From Corylus avellana (Eukaryota > Streptophyta > Magnoliopsida > Fagales > Betulaceae), in contig NC_081551.1 of the NCBI RefSeq assembly GCF_901000735.1, positions 15,126,906-15,190,905 of the forward strand: 64,000 nt of DNA. Direction: 5' to 3'. The translations under genes were made by a program, and so were the position numbers. Shown piece after piece: positions 55,229-64,000 of the stretch (position 1 is the first letter of the stretch; each line of letters opens with the position of its first letter). Under the pieces are notes generated by a model. That model was given only the letters and a program-made list of their open reading frames with translations. It was not told the DNA's origin and made no database searches.

Positions 55229-56700
55229 CGTGCATTTTATTTTTCTTTTCCTATTCAATATTAAGGAAAATGACAAAGAGGTTACTTGGATGAGACATTT
55301 TCATACTTTTGCAATGCAAAAGTGCACATTGGATCCGAGTAGGGACCAACCTAGCAATTGATGATGACAACACCATAGAAATTGAACTGAACCTGCAAAA
55401 AAACATGAAACAGAATAATGATGAAATTTGCCACTTTATTCAACAAAGCTTGTGAGAATGAAGGATATTTACACAAACATCTTAACACAGACAAAATCTT
55501 ACTCCAAGTCCACTTGGATTGGGGGCAATCCCACAAGATCTCACTTCAAATATCATCTGCACATTGAATTCTCTTGGAGGAGAGCCCAATTTGACTTTTT
55601 ATGAAATAAATAACCCAAGTATTTCCAAGATACCAATCAACGCAGAACCAATTTTTATTTATTTTTTATTTATTATTTATTTTTTTATTTTTTTATTTTT
55701 TTATACGAAACCCATCAAAGTCAATTATGACAAGAACATGAAACATAACAAAATTCTGAACTGATAGGAATCAAGACGAAGGCAAATATTAAAAAAAAAA
55801 AATGAAAAAAAAAGCCCCAAAGTCATATGCCTTGACAACCTTATAAACGAATCAATATCAAGTATCAAGTAAAAGCAAATATTTTTAGCTCTTGTATTCT
55901 AAACCTTATCAAATTGTCAAGTAAAAGCAAATATTTTTATCAAATTGTCATTCAGTCGGTCTCAATTTGGTTGCAAAGTACGAAAATGTCTCATTTTTCA
56001 AGGATCGATACCAGGAAGACCCAACAACCACAAAGACTCGTTCTTTCTTCACTTTTTGTTAGGTTTTATTTTTGTGTTGGCAAATTCACGAGTTTGAATT
56101 AAGGGTTAAGTTGGTGAAAAACTCCGGTCTAAGAGAAAAAAATTCAAGTTTATTAATGTTGTACAAGAAAAATTTAGTTGGAGTAAAATAGTCATATCTT
56201 CTGATTCCGACATCTGATTAGGCAAACTTGGTGGTGTTGAAAATCTTATTCGAAGGGATATAACTTGGTATTTCACAAAACGTTTCAAATTTCATTGTTT
56301 ACTAGGCCAAAACGAGTTGTCAATAGAAGTATGAAATCTAGTACAAAGAGATTCATTCGAATGAGATGACCTCAAAAAGCCTTGATCACACTTTCATTTG
56401 AAGCTCTTTCGAACGAGATGATGTGATCTTTACGAAATCGTAGATATCGTTTAAATGAAATTAACTCTCATTTGAAAAAGATAGCTGCATAGTGTTTTAA
56501 TCTTAAACGAACTTGACTTAAAATCTCATTTTTTTCATTGTTCTTGGAGAGGTCTCTAAACACTCTTAAGCCCAAACAAATTAGATTTATTTCATTATTC
56601 TTTATCAACCAAGCCACATAAAAACCTTCAACCACCAGTGTAATACCTCCAAAATTAATTGGCTATAAATTAACTTGGAGTGTCACTCATAGCGCTCACA
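55229..56700. other. Intergenic region, nothing recognised
   Basis: AT-rich with short open frames on both strands, for instance 55519-55764, none resembling a known protein. T/A simple repeats at 55655-55705. Confidence 0.45.
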
Positions 56701-56724
56701 AATTAATTAACGGGTAATTAACTT

Positions 56725-57750
56725 TTTTTTTTTTTTTTAAACATATCATACTCATTCATTGATAAAAATCGCGAGCCTAAAGCTCTTACAAATAGAGCAA
56801 AAAACTCTGAAGTAAATCATAGCCGAAGCTAAAGATACAGTCATCAACAACAGATCAAATCAACCATAACACAGCATCCACTAACCTATGACTAATCATC
56901 AGGTTTAAAAATCAGATATGCATCAAACAGACACCATCTAATGCATAGGTAGCGCTTATTCCTCGGCCTTGAGAGCAAAACCCCCAAGCCGATACTTATT
57001 CCTCGGCCTTGAAAGCAAAACCCCCAAGCCGATACTCATCCTCCTCAACCCGAAGGCCAGGATAAAGTTCACATCCACAACCCAAGGGTTTGGACCAGTA
57101 ATAACGGACAACAACCGGGCGCAACAAAGTAGGAGGAGAGAGCCTTATTACAAGCAAAAAGAAAAAACCATATAGGGAAATAAAAGAAACAGTAAAACAA
57201 ATGCAGGAAAAAAAACTACAGGAAAAAAAACAACAATACAGGGAAATAAATGCGAAAAACACACAAAGCGGGTCACGGCAGTCGGAGGAGGCCGATCGCG
57301 AGCTGGCTGGAAACCACCGCGGAAGGTGGCACAAAAAGCTTGGCGCGGGAGGGGCGCATGAAAAGACCCGACAGCGAGCGGTGAGCGGCGAAGCGGGCGC
57401 GGAGAAGATCGGCGGCACACACAAACAAACAGGGAGGGGGAGAGTTTGAATGAAAACCACAAAAAGTAGTACCTACCGAGAGAGAACACAAGCACAGCAG
57501 AACAGAAAACATCAAAGACAGAAACAAGCCCAGCCAGATCGACGGAACTCTTGCAAAAGGTGGGATGAGGGGGAAGAGAGGGGGCACCGGGACTAGGGAC
57601 ATCAAATAAAATACTAGCACCCGGAGCGGAGAGGTTGAGGGGAGGAGGTATGCAGGCAACGGGCATCCCTCCTCCCCTGAGGCGGCGGCGGCGCTCTAGA
57701 GGGGGGCCTTAGGATTTCACAGGGCTCTGGAGGGGAGGAGGGGCTTAGTG
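56725..57750 (-). mobile_element. 1.0-kb retroposon with poly-A and 17-bp target duplication
   Basis: Flanked by TAACGGGTAATTAACTT at 56708-56724 and 57751-57767. On the minus strand it begins with a GC-rich part (ccccctctagagcgccgccg), continues with a T/C-rich part, and ends with poly-A at the lower coordinate. Its last about 100 bp (ctcgcgatttttatcaatga on minus) also end the sequence at 59620-59695. A frame of about 170 codons in the GC-rich part (57666-57148) has no recognised domain and is Pro/Phe-rich, probably not coding. Likely a LINE-derived or SINE-like non-autonomous element. Confidence 0.75.
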
Positions 57751-57767
57751 TAACGGGTAATTAACTT

Positions 57768-58974
57768 GAGGTGCCACCTATGTTAAAATATCAGAATAAA
57801 TGCGAAGGAAAAGTACTATTGATTTGAGCTAAAAACCTATTTACCCTTTTTTTTTTTATATATATATATTATTATTATTATTATTATTTTTTATTTGTTT
57901 CGTTCTCATCAATACAAAACATAATCTCCAAAATACAACATTCGAAATACACTACTCTCTTAGAATTGCAATAGTCTACAAAGAATGCTCATAAATCTGT
58001 CTCTATAAAACTTCGTTCAGTGACTTCAAATCCTTGCGAATAACTCTAATATTCACCCATGGGGACTAACTTGCTAGTCTGTAAAGCAATAAAGTGAAAA
58101 ACTAAATGCATAAGTTTACGACTTAGTAAGTAAATCACCAACGAAACTTATCCCATATAGAGAGCTTGATTTTAGTTAAAAATAACATAAGAAAAATAAA
58201 CACTTGTAGAAACGTTTTGAGGAAGTGTCATCATATTATCATTATGGTTTAAACATAAGGCTTTAGGGACATTTTATGCGCTCAGAGTGCATCAACTATG
58301 CTAGGAGCAATTGATCACAATAATAAGATGATATGAAACGGTGAGAATATAAATGGGAGTTTAAGCGACAGAGGTAAGCAAGCTACTTGTGTGCTAATAT
58401 TTTTCTAAAGGGAAAAATACATTTTACTCCCTTGAACTATCCCACTCATTTGCACAAGTGTGACTATGCTACACCGTAACAAAGTTTGAGATCAGTGACT
58501 TTCAAATCAAGAAAAAAAAAAATAATAATAACCACTTCCCCGTGCCTCGGTCAGTGTTTCAAAATTCAATCCAATCACCCAAGATTTATTTCAGAACAAA
58601 AAAACCTATTTATTGCCAGAAAATGACTCGACAGATTTGAGCTCGAGGGCCGTAGGAGAGGGGCCAAAACAAAAGACAAGACAAAGGAGGGGAAAGAGGC
58701 AGAAAGGAAGGGGGCAAAAATACCGCACAAGGAGGTAGGGAACATCAAGTAAATAGTCTAGCTCATAAGGTGAAGAGAGGGAAGGGAGGCAGCAAAGGAT
58801 GAGGTTGGAATGGGAGATCAAAAGTTCTCCACCTCCTCTTGTGCGGCGCTCTCTACTAGGAGAAGAAACCCTAGCAGAGAGAAGCTTCTCCGTCTTGTTC
58901 ATTTTAAGGAAATAGGTACATGAACTTGTCAAGGCATCTTTAAAACTTGTAATAGACATAAAATAGGAAGCATA
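57768..58974. other. Intergenic region with retroposon-like fragment
   Basis: Contains a T-run plus TA and ATT repeats at 57849-57889. On the minus strand 58890-58610 has a GC-richer start (agagagcgccgcacaagagg in complement) reminiscent of the 5' end of the 57750 element, so it may be another 5' fragment. No gene recognised. Confidence 0.4.
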
Positions 58975-58989
58975 ACATAAAATGCTAGA

Positions 58990-59735
58990 TGTTTGGGTTT
59001 TGACTTCGCTATTGGATCGGATTGGTCTAAGCCCAATCTACCATCCCCTGTCAGACCCACGTCAACTCGCGCTCTTCCCATTGGCTCTCCGGCTCCGTCT
59101 GAGTCCATCCCCTCCTTGCGTTGCTTTCCAGTAGCCTCACTCTGAGGCCTGTTTTCTTTCGGCGTCGCTTTCTATTTTTGTGGTTTTTTGGCTTTTGTCT
59201 ATTTTTTCCTTGTATTTCTTTTCTAGTTTTTACCTATTCGTTTCCTGCCACTTTTTTTTCTATTTTCTTGTGGTTTTTTGTTCCTGTTTTTGTTGCTTGT
59301 AATAAGGCTCTATCATCTCTTTTGATCTACCCGCTTGATGATCTGCGGGATATTCGCTTTTGATCTAGACCCTTGGATTGTGGATGTGAACGGTATCCTA
59401 GCTATCGGGTCAAGGAGGATGAAATTCGGCATGTGGTTTTCTGCTCTTAGGGCTGAGGAATAAGAGCTACCTATTCATTAGATTGAGTTTGTAGTAGATC
59501 TTTTGTTAAAACTGAAGACTAGCCATGAGTTAGCAGATGTTGATGTCATTGATAGGTCATGAATGTTAGATTTATAATGTATGTATCTTTGACGTCTGTA
59601 ATCGCGTAGTTTCGGATATGATTTGCTTCAGAGCTTTTTGCTCTGTTTGTAAGAGCTTTTGCTCGCGATCTTTCCATCAATGAATGAGTATGGAATGTCT
59701 TCCCCTTCAAAAAAATAAAAAAAATAAAAAAAAAA
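58990..59735 (+). mobile_element. Related retroposon copy, plus strand
   Basis: GC/CT-rich start (59035-59160) and T-rich middle. The end matches the element at 56725-57750 in complement: agagctttttgctctgtttg, taagagcttttgctcgcgat, catcaatgaatgagtatg. A-rich tail at 59708-59735. Target duplication not found. The left boundary is approximate. Confidence 0.6.
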
Positions 59736-60977
59736 TCCTTAAAATGAAAAAGAATGTTTTTAAAGAGCTTTAAACTTGCCTTTGATATCTTAAGTTTGTA
59801 TGTTGGCATGTTTTCTTATGTTGCATGTGTATATATATTAGGAGCCTAGGATGAGATGTACCACACCCTAATTCTAGATAGAGGCATATGGGTCTCTGGC
59901 CAAGAGTTCTCACTTTCTAGCCGAACACTTGCCCATGAGCTCAAGCGTTCACCCAGAGAGTAGGACTGCTGACACTTTCCAAGAGTTGATTCAAATTGAA
60001 ACAATGAATGCCAAAGCATGTACGCCCAGTAACCCGAATATGCGAGCTCAATAATAACTTGCTCATGTTGTACCAAACTGTGAAGTTTACTTATTAAATC
60101 TTTAGACTTGTACAATTATTACATCTTGTAGAAAATCTCTTTCTAGGAAGAGGAGAGTGGAGAGGTTGCCACTACAGATTTATTTGAGATAGAAATCTTC
60201 ATGTTGACACCAGGTTTAATCAGGTTATTATTTTTATTAGTTGCTTCGTGTCTATGTTTCGAGGATAATGTATGATTCCTTTATGGTTATTAGATTTCTC
60301 ATATTTATTTCACATTTCTACACATCAACTCTGATTTTGCTTAGAGGGCTGGTTCCCTAGTTGGCTACCAGTTATCTATATTGGGGTAATTGACAATAAC
60401 CCTACCAGACTAGTCAATGCCAGTTTTGGGGGTCTTACAGTATGAAATCAGAGCAAACGGTCTTGCCAACTGTAGTGGACAATCTAAGATTAGGTTGTGA
60501 CATGCTAAGTACAAATCATGAATGACTGGAGCATAGGATAAACCTAGGTTTTCTAATTTATTGTTTAATTGAGGTGTGAGATAAAGTAACAGACTTCTTG
60601 ATTGCTTAGTGTTAGGTTGAACATGATCATTTGCTCTATGGTACAAACACTTGATCCTGCTCCACACTTAAATGCGCGATGGATGCTGACACCAGGCAAT
60701 TGTACGCGACTGGCCAGAGGAGTACGAGCCTTACGCACCCGGATATAAGCCTCGCTCCACAAAACACAAGATTCCAACCAAACCCTTTAAGAAGCAGAAG
60801 GTTCTACTACACCATTAGACCCAAGGAAGGAAAGTACAATGAGGCTTCAAGGGTAGGAAGGCAACGGCAAAATGGAAACGTCGCAGCATATCAATACCAC
60901 CAAATTTTCCACTCATTTCGGGAAGGTATAACCCCTACTTAACACAAAAAGAAAGCGAGAGGGCTCCTAACTCATCC

Positions 60978-61008
<31 letters not shown>

Positions 61009-61491
61009 TTGTGCCGGTCCAAACTATATTCTAGTTCTGCCTATGCTCATATCGATTGTAAAATATCTAAAAGAGAGTTAAAAGACCACAAATTTGTGAA
61101 ATATCTAAAAGAAATCTGGGGATCACATCTGGTCCAGCCCAAGCACGGAAGATATATAGGTCGGTCGGTATCCATTAACACGTGCCCCTATCTTCAGACT
61201 ATGGTGACGTGGACGGGAGTTAGCGAGCCTCTGTGTCTTGTCCTCCTCTTTCGCACGTTTTTCTCCTACCAGAAACTGCCCCCCACTCTCTTTTCCCCTC
61301 TCTCTCTCTCAGTCTCGACCCTACGTCCACACGAGCACCCTGCCCTAATCACTGCCCCAACACCGCAAAGCCACGGAGAGAGAGAGAGAGAGAGATCCCA
61401 CAAGCTTAAAGCCCATAGTATTGTTGGTGTATCTGAGCCAAAAACTCTCTTTCTGCCATTGCTGTAAGCTACTTTTTTTATTATTGTTATT
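59736..61491. other. Intergenic region and promoter of the downstream gene
   Basis: 60420-60450 (gtcttacagtatgaaatcagagca) resembles the end of an LTR followed by a degenerate initiator tRNA-Met primer site. A decayed LTR may therefore occupy 59840-60430, without a confirmed partner. 61300-61400 has CT and GA repeats typical of a plant 5' UTR, followed by the start codon at 61492. Confidence 0.4.
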
Positions 61492-63390
61492 ATGGGGAAG
61501 AGGAAGCGAGTGACTGATCAGAGCCAGACCCAACCTCCCATTTCCTGTTCTCCTCCTTCGGGTAGGTTTCTTTTTTCTTGGGTAGCTTTCTGTTTTTCTT
61601 TTTACCGCTTGATGGGTTCCGTTTGGTTCCTGAGAAAAGAAAAAAAAATGCAGGGAAATTTGTTGAATTTCTTGATGTTTTACAGCTCATCGGGCACAAA
61701 TTTAGTTGAGGTTTGCTTTTTCGTTTTTATTTTCTGTCCAGACACTGAAGTGGGAGGAAGTATGTTCGTCCATGGGGATTTTTCTTTTTTGGGCTTTCAC
61801 GATCTACCTGCAATTTTCTCTCAATTTTTAGTTCTTCTAAATATTGAGCTCCTGCCATTTTATGGGTTTGTGTGTTTCTTTTTCTTTTTTTTTTTCTTTT
61901 TTTTTTTTTTATAATATTTTTGGGGCTATTTACTCGTTGATCAATGTTTGATTGATGGGGCTTTTGTTTTTCTCTGGCTTTGTCGATTAGTTTAGTGTAA
62001 TGGAAATACAAATCAGAAATTGTCAATTGAAGACTATTTTTCATTGATTCACTTTGCGATTGGTACAAGAGAAATCGTCGGATATTTTTGCCTGTAGATT
62101 CAGAGAATACAGACAGATCAATACAGCTGGAATGATATTTGCTTGGGCGTTTCAAATTTTTTATTTTTGAAGGAGAATGCGGCTGTATTAGTTGGATGAA
62201 CATCGGATAGAATTATAATATCTAACATTTCTATTTCTTTACTCATGCCACAAGATTAGGAATGAAAAATTTCCTGGCCTTGTAATCCTTTCTGACTATT
62301 TGACATCCTAACCAAGAATTAATCCTCTTTGTAGCCTTAATTGCTAAAGTGGTTAACATTTTCCTTATCTGTTGGCTAGTGGGTCACATTCACTTGCTGA
62401 GCATCAGTTTTTGAGTAGTTGGACTTGTTAGTTTTTGGTCCTGTTGCATATGCTATATACCAGATGATGAATGGAATTAAATCTTACATTTTCATTTGGT
62501 GAAGAAATCTGTGTCTTGATTTTGGAATTGGTTGTCTATCCGAGCTTCAAAGAGGAAGAATGTTATGCATCATATAAGAATCTGATATTTGCTGGAATTT
62601 TTCTTTCCTTTTTATATTTTAAATTTTATTTCAGATATAAGTGAAGGAAGTGAGAATGATCACTGTTTTTCTGTATGTAATATTGCAGATACCATGCCTT
62701 GTTCCTTACGGATGGACTTAATGTCAGAAGAGGTTAGTGTTATCTCCTATTTTTTTTGTAAATGATAGCTCCTATTTCAAAGTTTTAACCCTCTACCAAA
62801 AAAAAAAAAAGGGTTAAAACTATTTCCTTGTATACTCTGTGTGTACCTGAGGGCGCCTTGATAATTCGATTACTTATAAAATAAAAAAGGTTTTAACCTT
62901 TTTACAGAATCTCTTTTCACACTTATTCATACTGGAGAGTGATTCCTAAGATAGTTTTGCCTTTGATATGGATTACTTTACTATTATTTAACAGCATTTC
63001 CCAATCTTTTTTTTTTTTTCTTTCAATTTTCATTCATCTTATCTGCATTTAATGCACATGGTTGAATCATTTTATTTTATGTTTTGCAGAAACCTTTGCA
63101 TTCAGTTAACTCTAGTGAACTAAAGCCTCTTACATCTGTCTTGGATATCAAGGATAGTTCTCTACTAAATGCCCATCCTACCACTGCACATCATACTCAG
63201 AGTCTTGGCCATTCAATATTTTTGAAACGTTCTCGCCATTACTACGGCCATCAATATTCTCGGCGTAACTCAGGTAATCATGCCAATGCATCAACTTCCC
63301 GTGGTAAAGCCGCTTCTTTACGTGATGAGAGACTATCCTTCAAGTTGGCTACTCAATTTAACTCACAGACTGCAACTGGACATCATTCAG
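61492..63390 (+). CDS. Unidentified plant gene, first exons, runs off the window
   Basis: Exon 1 61492-61561 (MGKRKRVTDQSQTQPPISCS, phase 1), exon 2 62635-62732 or 62689-62732, exon 3 63090-63390. All have GT/AG borders and matching phases. Exon 3 encodes a Ser/His/Arg-rich segment (HSIFLKRSRHYYGHQYSRRN, then NHANASTSRGKAASLRDERL). No domain is visible in this part. The basic start and the SRHYYGHQYSRR segment remind me of the N-terminus of some plant RING-type E3 ligases, but the RING itself would lie outside the window and this is only a guess. Two in-phase acceptors 54 bp apart could give isoforms differing by 18 residues. Confidence 0.6.
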
Positions 63391-63495
63391 GTGCATAGTT
63401 GTTTTAGCTATTAATTCCACTCCAATTCTACCAAGGCTCTATTTCTTTTGATGGAAAGTCAGATCAAGGAATGAATTTTGTTCTTGTGATTAAAT

Positions 63496-63968
63496 TGTTA
63501 GAATTTAAATTAAATGATTAAATTCATCTTTTCCTATAAGTTTAAGTTTTTGGGAGAAGTGGCGATTTCACTTGGTACCCAAGTAGAGGTTTTAAGTTCG
63601 AATCTTGTTTTTGTCATTTACCTCATATTTTCATTTAAATATTTCACGTATTGGACCTCACTTATTAAGTGAGAGAGTTTGAGCTTATACGTGAGGAAGA
63701 GTGTTATAATATAAATTAAAGGGAAATGCTAGGTGCTCTTCTAGTGTTTTCCTGGTGTCCTCCCAACTGTAATTTGACTTTTAAAATTTTCAATAGATTA
63801 AAAGTTAATAATGATAATTTCAAATTCAATGGTGATTTTAAAAGCCACATCACAGTTGAAAGGACACGAGGAGAACACTAGAAGAACACCTAACATTACC
63901 CTAAATTAAATGATTAAATTCATCTCTTCCTATAAACTTAAGCTTTTCAGATAAGTGGTAATTTAACA
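63496..63968 (+). mobile_element. TRIM element in an intron, LTR broken by a MITE
   Basis: 5' LTR 63496-63571 (TGTTAGAATTTAAATTAAAT...), followed by a degenerate primer site (ttggtacccaag). Then comes a gttcgaatc-containing centre, a purine-rich gtgaggaagag, and the 3' LTR 63702-63720 plus 63911-63968 ending ATTTAACA. Same family as 867-1120. It lies 3' of exon 3 of the gene starting at 61492, probably within its intron. Confidence 0.75.
63721..63901. mobile_element. MITE, 181 bp, 9-bp target duplication
   Basis: Ends GGGAAATGCTAGGTGCTCTT and (inverted) GGGTAATGTTAGGTGTTCTT. Perfect target duplication TAAATTAAA (63712-63720 and 63902-63910), the size expected for Mutator-type elements. It sits inside the 3' LTR of the TRIM. 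Relatives at 3513-3567 and 46712-46850. Confidence 0.88.
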
Positions 63969-64000
63969 AAGGTGTCCAGCTTTATGATGATACTGGTGCA

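Noticed and set aside
57148..57666. 172-codon minus-strand frame
   Set aside because: Lies in the GC- and T/C-rich part of a retroposon, has no domain, and its composition (Pro, Phe, Leu) follows base composition.

Overview
This is nuclear DNA from a flowering plant. Three genes have spliced exons with GT/AG borders. They encode a type I vacuolar H+-pyrophosphatase, plastid arogenate dehydrogenases and a plant 2-oxoglutarate dioxygenase. Most other DNA is transposable elements, including Tat-type and tRNA-Asp-primed Ty3/gypsy retrotransposons, a Pack-MULE, a hAT element, LINE tails, TRIMs and foldback MITEs. The gene families and long AT-rich introns fit a eudicot, probably a woody one; the species cannot be read from the sequence. 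Runs of N at 2562-2581 and 37417-37520 are assembly gaps.

Layout. 1-3141: 3' part of a 2OG-Fe(II) dioxygenase gene (+) with two candidate terminal exons; one intron holds a plastid 16S rRNA fragment and a TRIM. 4519-7105 (-): an arogenate dehydrogenase that reads best as one two-exon, two-domain TyrAAT1-type gene. 10087-11238 (-): a tandem partial copy that has only the first domain. Foldback elements and MITEs lie around them.

14041-38700: a transposon stack whose layers can be ordered, because most have exact target-site duplications. An old foldback element was hit by a Pack-MULE carrying a class V chitinase (GH18) fragment (9-bp TSD). That was hit by a Tat-lineage gypsy element C (5-bp, one mismatch). 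The 3' LTR of C was hit by pol-less element A (5-bp TSD, exact tRNA-Asp primer site). A was hit by gag-only element B (5-bp TSD) and by a solo LTR, D (5-bp TSD). A 5'-truncated LINE (11-bp TSD) and a hAT element (8-bp TSD) also entered the foldback arm.

39842-46364 (-): a complete eight-exon vacuolar H+-pyrophosphatase gene, 767 aa. 46400-61490: gene-poor, AT-rich, with MITEs, LINE tails, a large inverted-repeat element and a 1.0-kb retroposon with a 17-bp TSD. 61492-end (+): first exons of a gene I cannot name with confidence, followed by a TRIM with a MITE inside its LTR.

Best candidate for something undescribed: a 14-bp near-palindrome, consensus TGCGCTCGATCGCA, forms small arrays just upstream of the TATA box in the LTRs of A, B and D, and again 5' of both open reading frames of A. 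I did not see it in element C, the Pack-MULE or the host genes.
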